From NCBI GenBank assembly GCA_001766655.1, contig MJCC01000017.1, positions 89,595-153,594 on the forward strand: a stretch of DNA of 64,000 nucleotides, given 5' to 3'. This DNA is from Phytomonas francai. Lineage: Eukaryota > Euglenozoa > Kinetoplastea > Trypanosomatida > Trypanosomatidae. The notes beneath the pieces were generated by a model that worked only from the letters and a program-made list of their open reading frames with translations, did not search any database and had not been told where the DNA came from. The position numbers were made by a program, and so were the translations under genes. This document shows, in pieces, positions 9,499 through 20,871 of the stretch (its first letter is position 1; every line of letters starts with the position of its first letter).

Positions 9499-10201
9499 CC
9501 AATAGTTTTTTGAACGCTAAGCAAAAGTAATAATCCTAGAATGGTATTTGTAAAATATTTTTAAAAAGATACTACCAGCGTGATTAAGCACTTGATTCTT
9601 CCTTTTTAGCAGGAGAGGGGAATCTATAGCAAAGAAAAAGGAATGAAGTAAGATTTGAGAGAGAAAATTCTGTCAGTAAATAGACGCTAGCACAGGAGGG
9701 GAGGGGGGGGGGGGGGGGGGTCAAGTGAAACAAGAAACAGGAGGAAAAGGAAATATCGTGTTGATTTCTATAATGGTACTCTCTTCATTTGCTGTTTAGA
9801 ATCAGAATGATAGATGTTTTCTGTGTGCCCTTTTAATCGCTACAGGGGTATGAAGGTCGGGAAAAGGTTAAATGCTTCTTTTTAAAAAGGAAACCGATAG
9901 AGTTACAGCGGTTAGGCACCACCACCTCACTGATACAGTACTGTAACAATAGCATCACTCGATTTTGTATCTTATGATGGGAAAAAAGTATTGATTTCTA
10001 CGCTTGCATACATCGAATGGGCTTGCTCACTTATTCATCGCCTCTATGCATGCCACTCTGCTCCAATCAACAAGGAGTCTCCCTGTGCAGAGGTCCACGG
10101 GCACGCACTTATCGAAAGCGAAGCACCGCCAGGAAGAGAGAACGAAGTGGGAGGTGAGGGGGGAGTACTTTCATCGAAGCTTCCCCCTCCCCCGACGTCG
10201 C
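9499..10201. other. spacer with poly-G run
   Basis: An 18-G run lies at 9703-9720, so the minus-strand transcript carries poly-C about 200 nt upstream of the RRM gene start. I see no gene here. Confidence 0.6.
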
Positions 10202-11239
10202 TCACCTAGATGTGCGCGCCCGGTATGGGCTTTGCATGGTTGCTGGGTGAATTTCCCTTACCCGCCCCCATGCCGCATTCAGCAACGATTCCACTTTATT
10301 GGCCTCGATCGCGGGCCGCCTCGCGGGATTGTCGTGGCTCCGCGGCGACCGCGCAGGCGTTCGCGGGGGGCCGCCCGGGCGTGATCGCCGCGAACGGTTT
10401 GATGTGCGTGCCGCGGCGGACGTGAAAGAGAAGCTCGCGGCGACGCCCCGCCTCGCCTGCGCGCATCTCCGCGAGGAGGCCGTCGAGGGCCGCCCGCGGG
10501 TTCGCCAGCCCCGCCCAAACCCGCAGCTCCGCCTCGAGGACGGCCGTCGGCGGGCCGCGGCCTCCACGTCCACTGCGTGCGACTTGGCCCTGGCCGAGGG
10601 GGTCGCCCACACGTTCTCCTTTTCTTCCTCCTCCTCCTCTTTTTTCCTGTTCAGGGCGAGCTCGCGCGGGAGCATCGGCGGGACGCTCGGCTCTGTGGTG
10701 GGGGTCCGCATTCCTGCTCGCCAGGGCCGCTCGCACTGGAGCTCTTGGCGGGTCTTCGCCGGGTTTGTCCGCGCGCGGGCGGGCCGTGGGTGGCCACTGC
10801 CCGGCATTGGGGCCAGCGGCCTTCGTCGAGGCCACGGCGCCGCCGCGTCCTTTTTCTTTTCGGTTTCGTTGATTCTATTTTCGTCCACGTCGAGGCGCGG
10901 GGCCTTTGAGGGGGCGGGGGCCGTCCTCGGCCCGACGGGCGTCGCGACGAGGCTGGGCTCTCGATCGTGAAGGAGATCTCGGACAGCGCCGAGGACGTAG
11001 TGAGGGGCGCCGTCTGATAGCGGATGCTGTCCGCAAACGAAGCGGACGCGAGGATGCTCTTTTCGACGAAGAGGATGGACTCGGGCGGGCTTGGGGGGGG
11101 GGCAGGGCGCGGAGCTGCTCGGACGAGGACGACGCGGCGGCGAGCGCGGGGGCCTGAAGTTGGAATGCGAGTGGGCGGACAGCTCACGTGTCCTGGGCAC
11201 CAGCGGTGGTGCCTTTACCACAAAAACCATGGAGCTCAT
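10202..11239 (-). CDS. hypothetical protein, reading frame repeatedly disrupted
   Basis: One minus-strand frame is open for 345 codons, but the coding signal hops between frames. The start (MVFVVKAPPLVPRTREL) and a middle part (LDVDENRINETEKKKD, then ELALNRKKEEEEEEKENVWA) lie in this frame. Coding-like sequence with high GC3 in between (SILFVEKSILASASFADSIR, about 10960-11080) lies in a second frame. The conserved-looking helical part (ELRVWAGLANPRAALDGLL, about 10400-10540) lies in a third. The end (ANKVESLLNAAWGRVREIHP) returns to the first. I count about four frame changes near GC homopolymers, for example an 11-base G run around 11093. It is either a decayed gene or a poorly assembled one. 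No domain recognised. Confidence 0.4.
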   Translation of the reverse strand: MSSMVFVVKAPPLVPRTRELSAHSHSNFRPPRSPPRRPRPSSSAPCPPPKPARVHPLRRKEHPRVRFVCGQHPLSDGAPHYVLGAVRDLLHDREPSLVATPVGPRTAPAPSKAPRLDVDENRINETEKKKDAAAPWPRRRPLAPMPGSGHPRPARARTNPAKTRQELQCERPWRAGMRTPTTEPSVPPMLPRELALNRKKEEEEEEKENVWATPSARAKSHAVDVEAAARRRPSSRRSCGFGRGWRTRGRPSTASSRRCAQARRGVAASFSFTSAAARTSNRSRRSRPGGPPRTPARSPRSHDNPARRPAIEANKVESLLNAAWGRVREIHPATMQSPYRARTSR

Positions 11240-12852
11240 CGTTATGCAATAATGCTACATGTGTTTTGATGTCTTTTGAGCTTACTGCTCGAGGGAACTA
11301 TGCAATCAAAGCATCGCTATTTGATAGAGAGGGGGAGAGAATAAAAGAAAATTGAATTTATCCCACAGTCACACTTTATTTGATGGAGACTCAGGATATG
11401 GGCAGGGCGAGATCCCCTCTTTTTTTGGAATAGACTTTCTCCCTTTTATATGTTTCCAACATGCTTGGCACTATACGGAGTGAATGTGTAACCCATGCGC
11501 ATTGTCCAGAAAGTCAGGTCTAAGAGAGTTCTCAGCAATATAAACAGCGAACAGTGCACATATTATGACCTCTTGCATTCTCCCCTCTACGTGTACATAG
11601 GCCCCCGAGGCCAGACTAAAATGAGGGAAAACCGAGTATATAGTTATTATCGATTTTACGAGTTTCTGTATTTACTCTACCTCATTGTTAGTCTATATCT
11701 CGTTTTCCCGAAGGAGATGAGCTCAATGAGAGTAAGATTAAGAAATAGCTTTACAAAAGAATTCAATGAAATCATAATACAAGAGAGCGTAACTACGCAT
11801 AAACCGACACACACAAACGGGTAGGGGGAGGGGGGATAAAATACCTATTCTTAGTAGCAGTAATCATCATGCTAACAAATAGTGATGCTACTATGCCCAA
11901 GTAATAAGGAGAGAATCGTCCACTCGATGGACCCATGTGTTTTTGTAGTGTGTACCGATTTCAGAACTCCTCCACACCTCTTTCTTTATCTAAGTTATAA
12001 TGCAACAGTACGTTACACTTACAGAATACTGTGCGGGTCAACCTATTTTTACCCTTCCATATTTTCTAATTTTATCCTCAACTCATTTTTGCTTTCTGAT
12101 TCTCTTCTTATTGGAAAGAAAAGGTGCTAGCACAACCGGTTGATGAAAAGAAAGTACATGTTCCAAGTTAAGCCAAATCAGCCCTAGACACCTTTGCTCC
12201 CCACCGTAAGGGAAAAACACGCACGCGTATCGTGTTGCGATAGCCAACGCTGTCGAACCCTTATGGCTAAGCTTAGGTAATATTCCTCACAGGCCATCCT
12301 CCCGTGTGTCCCTCGTGTGTGTGTGTGCGTGGGGGGGGGGGGGGGGGGGGGGGGCAGACGCCCCTTTCGGCAATTGTAGCATAAAATAAGCAACCCCATA
12401 CGAACTCAATTCTTAGCGAGCACGCCCCTGTGCACAAAATGAGCTAAAGGCATTGCAACTAAAAGTCCTGTGAGGGTGTGTATGTGTGTAGGGGGGCTCT
12501 CCAGTGGGTTGCTCATTCTCTTTTCTTGATAGCAAACACCTCCTCTCTTTTAAGGGCAGAGAGAAACCAAGAAACTCTAGAATAGCTTTGATACAGTAAT
12601 AATGACAGGTATTAAAAAGAACTATCTCTTTTTGTGGGTATGGGGAGTCGTTTTCAACAAATTCTTCCGGCCTGACATGCGAAAGGGTGCATGTCTGTGT
12701 GTAGGGCAGGCTAAACAGTGTTGAGCAAGACCGGATGCCAGACGCAGCGCGCTCCTACGCTTTTTGCAGCACAGCGCGACCGAGGCCGTTTTCCTTGCGA
12801 GGGTGCGCCTCCTCCCCTCCCCCCCCTTTTTTTTCTCTTAAGGGGATCTTCT
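11240..12852. other. 1.6-kb spacer with 24-G run
   Basis: No convincing gene. A GT-rich patch (about 12316-12329) leads into 24 consecutive G at 12331-12354. The plus-strand open frame 11495-11824 is Y/L/F-rich, as expected by chance in AT-rich DNA, and runs against the local gene direction. Confidence 0.6.
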
Positions 12853-14516
12853 CTAAATGAAAGGATTCGGCGCCTCGGAGGGGATAGGCTCCTCGTCGTC
12901 GATCGGGGCGTCGTCGGTGGGGCCGGTGAGGATGGGCTGGGCTTCCCCCGCCGGGCTGCGCAGGGAGGTGGGGCGCAGGGCGCCCGCGCCGCTCGCCTCG
13001 ATCTCGCCGTCCTCGTCCTCGATCTCGCCGTCCTCGTCCTCGATCTCGACGTGCGGGTGCTCGGCGATGGCGGCCTCGTACCAGGGCGCGAGGGCGCGGT
13101 GCGGCGAGTGCGAGCGCCGCGAGACGGACGGCGTCCCGCGGGCGGCCCCCGCCCCCCGCCCGNNNNNNNNNNNNNNNNNNNNNNNNNNNNNNNNNNNNNN
13201 NNNNNNNNNNNNNNNNNNNNNNNNNNNNNNNNNNNNNNNNNNNNNNNNNNNNNNNNNNNNNNNNNNNNNNNNNNNNNNNNNNNNNNNNNNNNNNNNNNNN
13301 NNNNNNNNNNNNNNNNNNNNNNNNNNNNNNNNNNNNNNNNNNNNNNNNNNNNNNNNNNNNNNNNNNNNNNNNNNNNNNNNNNNNNNNNNNNNNNNNNNNN
13401 NNNNNNNNNNNNNNNNNNNNNNNNNNNNNNNNNNNNNACCCGCTTCGACGCGGTCTGGCCGGCCTCCGGCGTCGGGGCGGCCGTGGAGGCGATGTTCGAG
13501 ATCCTCGGCGAGGGCGCGGCGGCGGGGCCAACGCGGGACGGCCTCGCCGCCGCCGGCGGCTCCTCGCGCGGGAGCACCTGCGAGTGGTAGCGGAGGGAGA
13601 TGCGGCTGCTCGAGCGCCGCGGCCCCGCCGCGAGGGCGGGCGCGGTCTGCCGGTAGACGACCTCGACGAGGGCGCCGCTCGCCCCGCCCTGGCGCGCGTC
13701 GTCGTCGTCGGCGAGGGGGCTGCCGCCGTGGTAGACGGCGAGGGCCGCGGCGGGAAGCCCCAGGTGGGCTGCGATGTGCTGTTTGAGAAAACCCACCTTC
13801 ACGAGGCTCTGCGGGCGCCCCACGTCGAAGGCGATGTACCGCGGCTCCGCCCCACGAAGGGTGTCGACAAAGCGAATCTGCAGCCGCTCGCTCTCCCTCC
13901 CTTCCGTTTCCCTCGGGGTTGGTTTTGCCTTTGGCTTCGATTTCGCCCTCCGGGTTTTTTTCCCCGGGGGGGGAGGGGGGTTGACCGCGGGCGGCGACGG
14001 CGTGGCCTCCGCGCGCCCCCGGGAAGCCTTCCCCGCGCTCCCGCGCGCCGGCGAGGGCGATTTGCACGGCGTCTCCACGCCGCCGTCCTCCCGCGACATT
14101 CCCCTCCCCCTTTCGTGTTCGTTTTCCGCCGCTGCCTTCTCGTCTTTTTTGGTTCCCCCCTCGCGGCGGATGAGGAGGCCGGGGCTCGCCGGGGTCGGCG
14201 CGCCCGCCCGCGCCTCCGGCATCCTCACCGAGTCCGTGGAGCCCTCGCGGATAAACGAAACCGCCCGCGTTGACGTCGGGCGGGAAGGATACGGCTGAGG
14301 AGGCCGCGGAGGGCCCCACTCCGCCTCCTCCTCCTTGTTGAGTACGAAAGGGATTTTCGCATCCGCGGCCTTCTCCTCCGCGGGGGCCGGGAGGTCGACT
14401 AGGCTGTCGTCGAGGACCTCGCGAGAGGGGAAAGGGGAGCTCTGGGATCGGGTTTCCAACCCGACGCCATCGTGGGGGTTCTCTTGATGAGAGTGGTGGG
14501 AGCGAGGGGTGGACAT
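12853..14516 (-). CDS. protein with ubiquitin-like beta-grasp domain (contains assembly gap)
   Basis: A disordered, basic N-terminal region of about 210 residues is followed by a ubiquitin-like domain at about 211-290. It begins with the strand LQIRFVDTL, then the helix VGFLKQHIAAHLGL, then AVYHGGSPLADDD and a last strand LVEVVYR, the order of secondary structure found in Ubl folds. No terminal diglycine is seen because the chain continues. After the gap (N at 13163-13437) coding resumes in another frame, as expected if the gap length is arbitrary. It ends with acidic tandem EIEDEDG units and SEAPNPFI before TAG at 12853-12855. Function unknown; an adaptor in ubiquitin or autophagy signalling is possible. 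Confidence 0.6.
13163..13437. other. assembly gap (275 N)
   Basis: A run of unknown bases inside the ubiquitin-like gene, flanked by very GC-rich sequence. The change of reading frame across it suggests the gap size is only an estimate. Confidence 1.
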
Positions 14517-15188
14517 GGTCTCTCTTTTTTATGTTCTCACCCCTCTTTCAACTGATCTTATTTGATATTTGAGTGTATACTTTTAAAGTGGGGTGAGTCC
14601 CAGTTAACAATGGGGAGAGCAAAATGGAAGGGCACATTCTCATAGCATTTTTTAGGTGCTAACAACCGTGTGAATAGCAAGACCATACTCAAGCAGTCTC
14701 AGCGATTACAGACTCGAACAAATGGGTTGTCTAAAGATTATAAGAAATAAAACCCTTTAAAAAGCATTCAAATTTCGTACACATCTTGATATGTCACCCC
14801 GTATGCAATAATAGTAATAAAAACAATGTTAATAATGATGATCGATAAGTAGATATTCTAGAGCAATCAGGAATCAAAAACAGCATGTGCGAAAAATATT
14901 CTTAATGGTATAGGTACGCTTCGCTTTGAATCGCTTCTTAAGAAAGATGCTAAAGAAATTTAATTTTCCATTTAGACAGATGGTATTGTAGTAAACGGAG
15001 ACTCGCATACCGATGCACCTTTAAGGATTCTTAGTTTCCATTTAGAAAACCGAATATGAAAAATATTGGTCAAAACTGCAACGTAGGCTCACTTGATAGC
15101 CAGAAGTTCACCATCGCAAAACTTCCCTCTCCATATATGTTCGAAACCACACATGCATATATATATATATATGGGAATAAATGGCAGC
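14517..15188. other. AT-rich spacer
   Basis: Low-GC sequence with a (TA)n tract at about 15157-15172. I see no gene. Confidence 0.6.
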
Positions 15189-15812
15189 TTAAAGAACCAG
15201 CTTTACACCAAGCACCCCCCACAGCTCCTTTGACACCATTTCCTCGAGATCATGCCCATCACGCTCGCAAACCCACCTCACCCTTTTTGCATGATCTTTC
15301 ATTTTCTCATCGGTGGATGAATTCCCTTCCTCAACTTTTACCATGTTGTAGTGATGTGGGCCGGAAATTGGGGAGGATAACCACATTTGTAGATTAGGAG
15401 CTTGCTTGTTAAATAAAAAGGTGCCTTGCGAGGTTTCGATCGTGAGTACACCATCGCTTAGGTTGATATCTTTGATTTCATCACTCTCAAGCTCATCGAG
15501 CACAATCTCAAGATTCTCCAGAAAGGCATCCGCAGCCTTATTATAGTTCACATCTGTGAATCCATTCATGCCCTTTAGGGAATAAGTTTTTTTAAGGTTT
15601 GATTCACCGCCTGGTAGCACCTCACTAGGGCCTTTGGAAGGTGAAGAGATCCAGCATCGTTTAGAGCCACAACTGACAGGAGAAGAAAATGACAATTTGG
15701 AGGGGAAACCGCACGATGAAGGTGCCGAAGCTGCACGGAAGGCAATCCATTTGGAGGAGGAAAAGGTTCCCCATGGGCATAACGGCGCCCGAAGTCCGGC
15801 AACGCACTTCAT
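15189..15812 (-). CDS. frataxin, mitochondrial iron-sulfur assembly factor
   Basis: A 207-residue protein whose C-terminal 120 residues are a frataxin domain. The first helix (YNKAADAFLENLEIVLDELE, about 90-109) carries the acidic ridge that binds iron and the ISCU/NFS1 complex. It is followed by GVLTIET, the highly conserved FLFNKQAPNLQMWLSSPISG (132-151) and a final helix. The N-terminal 60 residues are rich in S, K, R and C with few acids, fitting a mitochondrial import sequence. In trypanosomes frataxin is needed for Fe-S cluster formation in the mitochondrion. GC content is lower than in many neighbouring genes. The stop is TAA. Confidence 0.95.
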   Translation of the reverse strand: MKCVAGLRAPLCPWGTFSSSKWIAFRAASAPSSCGFPSKLSFSSPVSCGSKRCWISSPSKGPSEVLPGGESNLKKTYSLKGMNGFTDVNYNKAADAFLENLEIVLDELESDEIKDINLSDGVLTIETSQGTFLFNKQAPNLQMWLSSPISGPHHYNMVKVEEGNSSTDEKMKDHAKRVRWVCERDGHDLEEMVSKELWGVLGVKLVL

Positions 15813-16446
15813 ATTTTCACCACAGCGAAAGGGAAAAGGGGAAAATGTGAATTCAAAATTTTATACCTGTGTATCTGTATTCTGTCTCATGTTTTATTGA
15901 ATATAAGCAAAAAAGAGAGATGGGCGCATGAGGGTGAGGGGGTATTAGCGAAGCCAAATGAAGGGGAAAGTTGTGAGAGGGGAAAAACGATTTAAAGAGA
16001 AAGGATACATTAGACTCACGGGGCTATTAAAAACACCGGGCAGGCATTATAGCTACCCCTAAACGACAAGCAGAGAAAGTTCTCATTTTTAAGGGAATCA
16101 AGTAAATATAGTAGTACAGAAGCGATGTTTTTAAAACAGACTTCAACATTCTTTCCCTTTAGAGATTGCTGGTGGAGAGTGTGCGCACTCACAGAGGGAG
16201 AGAGGGATATCACGCGGTGAAAGCTAACTGAAACCCTTCAGTGGATCCTCAGGCTGTTTTTCTAACGCAGGAACGTTCGGATACAGCAATGCAATGGGTG
16301 AAAGCATATTGCCTATGCACTTTTTTTTAAAAAAATGCTCTAATGACAAATCAAAAACAAAAAGTTCATGTGAATTTTTAAAGAGGAGATTCTTTATTTG
16401 TGTCGAGGTAGCATCCTCATAATAAGTTCCTCCCTCAGAAAGCGGG
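15813..16446. other. spacer
   Basis: Purine-rich, low-complexity sequence. A 65-codon minus-strand open frame (16016-16213) has no support. Nothing else is seen. Confidence 0.5.
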
Positions 16447-17532
16447 CTATACGTGGAGCCCTTTCCTCAAAAGCCGAATTTCTTCTCGCAGCGTGAGCTC
16501 CTTTTCCGCAAAGGCTTCTTTTAAATTCCTTAAGCGTCGCCCCGCCTCCTCGTGGGCTTCGCGCAGGGCGTTTTGAAGACACCCGATTTGATCCGCGGCC
16601 TTGGCGAGCTGCTGGCAAACGCGGCGATGCTCCACAACGGCGACAGTGCCTTTTCTCGAATGCCCGTCCACCGACGAGGTCGGGGCTTGGACGGGGTACG
16701 GGCAAATCCTATCAAACCACTCCACCACACGATTTTTCGCTCTCGGAAAAAGGGGATCCCGCGCGCGCGAAGTCGAGGTCGAGCTCCCCGCCGTGAACTC
16801 TTCTCGGAGCTCCCGCAGGGCGGTCCGCAAGGAGGTGTTTTCCGCGGACAGTCTTTTATTCTCAAGCTCTAGTCGGAGGAGGGCTGGCCCGACGTCGTCC
16901 ACCGAAGGCGACGAGGGGGGCGTAGTAGGAAGAGGAGGGAATGGAGAAGGAGACAACGGATTCTGAATTAACGAGGAAACGGTTTGCTGAGCTGTTTGAA
17001 AAGAAATGGGAGAGCGAGAAAGCGATGCAAATCGACGCGAGGCCTTTGACGAGCTTCCGGGGGAGCCACCACCGTGATTCTCATTGCTATTATTAACATG
17101 CTGATGGTGATCATTTACCCCATCTCGCCGCCACGATCGCGAGGGATCTGTCGTGGGAGCGCGGGAGCCTGACAAAGGTACGGCGACGATCGGGCAAAAT
17201 GCCGCTGCTGCTGCTTCCCCAACGCCGCTGCCTTTTGTTTGCCTTCCTTCTTTACTCATACTTCTACTTTGACTATCTCCCTGCCGGTGAGGGTACTCAC
17301 TGCGAGGACTACTACTGCTGAGACTGACGGAGGGGTCAGACTCTGACTCCCATGGCTGAGTCGCCAGCTGCGGATCCAGTGATGGGCCAGCAGCGGAAGA
17401 ATAATTAAAAGACGGGGACTGAGGAGGCCGCACGAGAGCTTTTTTGGATTCCGCGCGTAGACTCCGCGGGGGTTCGTTGAGGTAGAAGCGATCACGCGCT
17501 TTGTCGACAGAAAATCTGGTGGAATGAGGCAT
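16447..17532 (-). CDS. hypothetical Ser-rich protein with C-terminal coiled coil
   Basis: 361 residues. The first 215 are disordered and rich in S, P and N. Two helical segments follow: LRLELENKRLSAENTSLRTA (about 219-238) with a leucine heptad, and a longer one over the last 65 residues (VVEHRRVCQQLAKAADQIG onward to the stop). A conserved-looking patch, KNRVVEWFDRICPYP, separates them. Such a layout is common in kinetoplastid cytoskeletal and flagellar proteins, but I cannot assign a family. The stop is TAG. Confidence 0.75.
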   Translation of the reverse strand: MPHSTRFSVDKARDRFYLNEPPRSLRAESKKALVRPPQSPSFNYSSAAGPSLDPQLATQPWESESDPSVSLSSSSPRSEYPHRQGDSQSRSMSKEGRQTKGSGVGEAAAAAFCPIVAVPLSGSRAPTTDPSRSWRRDGVNDHHQHVNNSNENHGGGSPGSSSKASRRFASLSRSPISFQTAQQTVSSLIQNPLSPSPFPPLPTTPPSSPSVDDVGPALLRLELENKRLSAENTSLRTALRELREEFTAGSSTSTSRARDPLFPRAKNRVVEWFDRICPYPVQAPTSSVDGHSRKGTVAVVEHRRVCQQLAKAADQIGCLQNALREAHEEAGRRLRNLKEAFAEKELTLREEIRLLRKGLHV

Positions 17533-17621
17533 CAGAAGGGACTTGGGCCTTGAAGGATGGACGGGTGCGCGAACAAGGAGAAGTCAACGTACTGTGGAAT
17601 GATAGGGCGAGTTTTGACACA

Positions 17622-17653
<32 letters not shown>

Positions 17654-18416
17654 CTACCCTGTCTGATTGGCTATGCGTGTACGAAAACACAAATAATACA
17701 TAGACACAGAAATACAAGGCACCTTAAAATAAATGGAAACTGCAATATCAAAAATGCTTTCAAGAAATAAAGAGTATAGACTTAGGTTTGTAACCAAAAA
17801 GAGCCCAAACTTCTACACTAGTCTAAAATTTATTGGAATAATCTAAACGATGAGAGTGTTGCGGGAGAAATAAGGACTTAACGCAAATAAAAAAACTCAC
17901 ACGCGCCTAACACGAAAAACTAGCCCAAAGGGAGAGTCCCCAACCCAAAATGTATAGACCAAGTGTAGGTGGCAAGATGTCTGATATTTAAAGTAAGAAA
18001 GTAGAAATCCAGAAAACAAATAAATAGTGAATCGTGTGGGTTTAAAAGTAAACTCAAAATGATTTGCTTGATAGGGAGAAAATAGGGCCTGTATTCATAC
18101 TTTTAAAGCATCCAATTGAAGAAAGAAGCGCTGTCGTTGTTATGAATAAACAACCATATATATATATATATATTGTGAAATGCCATTGAATATAGACAAA
18201 TATTGAACGTCGCAACCAAAATAAAGCGATAGGGGTGGGGTGGGGTGGGTTGAAACCCTAACCTACTTACCCTACTTTAAAACCAAAAATACATATAGAC
18301 GTTGGAGTTTATTTTCAATATCAATCTTCCTCGCCGTAGTCATCGAGCGCACTGCTGGTTAAAGGGGACCGCGTTTCGAGCGGATTCATCTCCACCTGAA
18401 TGGTCAAACTGCTTTC
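17533..18416. other. spacer with (TA)n tracts
   Basis: Contains (TA)n at about 17625-17653 and 18156-18173, and GGGGT repeats near 18234-18250. No gene seen. Confidence 0.6.
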
Positions 18417-20134
18417 CTAGCGGTTGTAGTCGACGGAATCCACATTCTCGAAATACACGTTCGGCGCGGATTTTAACTCCTCGAGCTGCTGCTCGAGTTC
18501 GTCGCGAAACCCCTGTAGGGTGAGGGGGCCCGGGGGCGTGGGGTTCTCCTGGCCCGCCCACCCGCCGCCAAGCGACTCTCTTGCTTCTTCCTCGTGATCC
18601 GCGGCCGTGCCGCGGAAGGAAAGCGCGCGGCAGCAGAGGGCGCGGAGGCGCGGTGGCAGCCCCGCGGGCATCCGGCACGCCTGCAAGCACGAGATCTTCA
18701 CCCTGCCCTCGTCCCCACCGCTGGCCTCGTCGCCGAGGAGGCGCCAGAGCTCGCATTGCCGGGCGAGGTGCGCGTAGGGGACCGTCCGCGTGAGCATCGC
18801 GAAGGCGTAGCAGGGCGCGGGGGGGGGGAGGGGGGCCGCCGCCCGCGGCATCGGCAGCCCCCGTACGACCCGGCGCAGCTGCCGCGCGAGGGAGCCCGGC
18901 GGCTCCCCCGCCGCTACCCTCCCGCCATCCCCCGTCAGATCTCTCCTGCTTTCTCCCATCGCTGCCTCCCCCCGTCACATCCCACCCGCTCTCTCTCCTC
19001 AGATTCCTTCCACCTTCTCTTGTCACTCCTCTCCTGCCTTCCCCCGTTACATCCCACCCCCCTTCTCTTGTCGTTCCTTTCCCCCCTTCCCTCCCCCCCG
19101 CGCCGCGTCCGCGAGGGCCTCCGCGACCTGCAGGACGACGGCGACGGCGTCGCGCAGGGACACGAAGGCCGGCCGGCCCGTGGGCGACGAGGATGAGGAC
19201 GAGAAGGCGGAGGGGGGCCGAGGGAAGGGGCCGGCCTCTTTCTCTTTCTCTTCCTCGTCCGTGGGGGCAAGGCGGTAGAGCGCGGCGCCCCGGCGGCGGT
19301 GCTCGTCGGCCGCGGTCTCCGGCGTGAGCAGGCCCCGCGCGTTCGTCAGCTCCTTCACGACCACGGGCTCGCCGTGGAGGTAGAACCCTTTGCGGAGCTC
19401 GAACCGCTGCACAAGCCGCGCGCTTCCCGCGCGATGGGAGGGGAGGGGGCCGAGATTCCAGCCCGGGTCCTCGACGGCGCGCTCCAGGCTCCCAGTAGGG
19501 GCACCCTCCACGCGCGCAGCCGAAGACGGTTGTAGAGCGAGGCAATCCCTTTACCCGCTCCTCGTCCCCCGCGGTCAGCGAGGAGGGCGCCCCTACTGGG
19601 AGGCCCTCTTCGATCGCGTTCGAGGAGGCGGGATCCTCGCCGTCTTTGCCTACCCCCGCGAAAACTCCACCCGTTGTCTCTTCCTCCCTCTGGAGCGTAG
19701 CCCCACCGAGTGGAAAGCTCGGGCGCGATAGCGAAAGCAGCAAACGCGGGTTCTGCTCTTCGTCGATTCGCATCGCGCGGCGGTCTTCGGCCTCCCAGCC
19801 TGCCGTGGAATGCAGGTTCCACGCCATCTCAATCCGCTCTCGAAGCACCGTAAAAAATCCGTGGTAACGAAAAGAATACCCCGAGAACCGCCTTCCAACC
19901 TGGCTCGCACGACATCAACTTGATAAGGTAATCCCCAGAGCGCGCACTACTCACTAGTTGTGGAGTTGGTCGAGGATCTGACAGAGTTTGGAGAAGCCTG
20001 TAAATCCTAACGAGCCGGTTTGTGAAGATTTGAGTTTGTTCTCAGTTGGTGCGTACACGAGGGGCCTCCCGCTTGATGTGTTCGACAAGCTCTTTAAAAA
20101 GCAGTTCTTCCTCTTCAACCGAACTTGACACCAT
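18417..20134 (-). pseudogene. protein-kinase-like gene, disrupted (pseudogene or badly assembled)
   Basis: A coding signal starts at an ATG at 20132-20134 (MVSSSVEEEELLFKELVEHI), meets an in-frame TGA at 20042-20044, and continues past it in the same frame (IFTNRLVRIYRLLQTL, then GDYLIKLMSCEPGWKAVLG). It shifts frame near 19870 (RERIEMAWNLHSTAGWEAE), again near 19540 (FELRKGFYLHGEPVVVKEL), and once more for the end (YAFAMLTRTVPYAHL, MPAGLPPRLRALCCRALSF) up to TAG at 18417. The last pieces resemble kinase subdomains: VVVKEL like the lysine strand, VVLQVAEALADA like helix E, YAFAML like helix F, and the LPPRLRAL pattern of subdomain XI. No HRD or DFG is seen; a pyrimidine-repeat block lies where they should be. 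The kinase assignment is tentative. Confidence 0.45.
18955..19110. repeat. degenerate pyrimidine-rich tandem repeat inside kinase-like gene
   Basis: Units resembling CTCTCCTGCCTTCCCCCGT and ACATCCCACCC recur several times. On the sense strand they read as G/R/E/D-rich repeats in at least one frame. The block sits between the helix-E-like and helix-F-like parts of the kinase-like gene. Confidence 0.6.
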
Positions 20135-20871
20135 TTTTGTTTCTCTTTGTGTTCTTCCCTTGCTCTTTAGATGGTATTTAGAAGGCAACCTATCTTCCTG
20201 TTTTTTTTTTTTACGCTGAACTAGGTGTCTCTCTCTCTCTCTCTTTTTATATACAATACTTATTCATATTTTTTTAAATATATTCGACACCTATGCATTG
20301 AGAATAGAGCTGAGATGAGGTGAAACAGTGGGATGTCCGATGCTCCAGCCTTAATATCTTGTCGCTTTCCTTCACAATTCATTTATTCCTTCAGCTTCAT
20401 TTTTTTTCTTAGAATATATGAATATCTATTCATATACAGTTAGTTCGCATCGAAGCATCCTGAAAGGTGTCTGATCTCAGCAAATGAGACCAGATCTATT
20501 TTACGGAGTTTACCTAAATAATATACCAAACCCTACCCACACATTACGAGAAATGAGAGAAAAATTAAGACAAGGGCCCCTTTTCATCGACAGGGTCTTT
20601 AACACGCACTCATTTCAATAATTTTCCCTCTGGAAAGTTAGCGATACCAGATTAAAATAAAACATGTGAAAAAATTTCCCGTATTTTTCGCACTTCAAGA
20701 ACCCGAGTGATCCATTTCGGACCGTATGCGAGGTCGAAAAGAGAGAAAAAAGGGGGAAAACCGAATTCAAAACAGACTGGTCATCCGACGCCAATTTTCA
20801 CTGTCCCAAAAAAAAACGAAACGACAACCAACCAAAGGGGATGGTGGTGGTTGAAGAGGAGCAGGCAAGCG
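20135..20871. other. spacer with (CT)n
   Basis: AT-rich, with (CT)n at about 20229-20244. No gene seen. Confidence 0.6.

Noticed and set aside
11495..11824. 109-codon plus-strand frame
   Set aside because: Opposes the local transcription direction; Y/L/F-rich chance composition.
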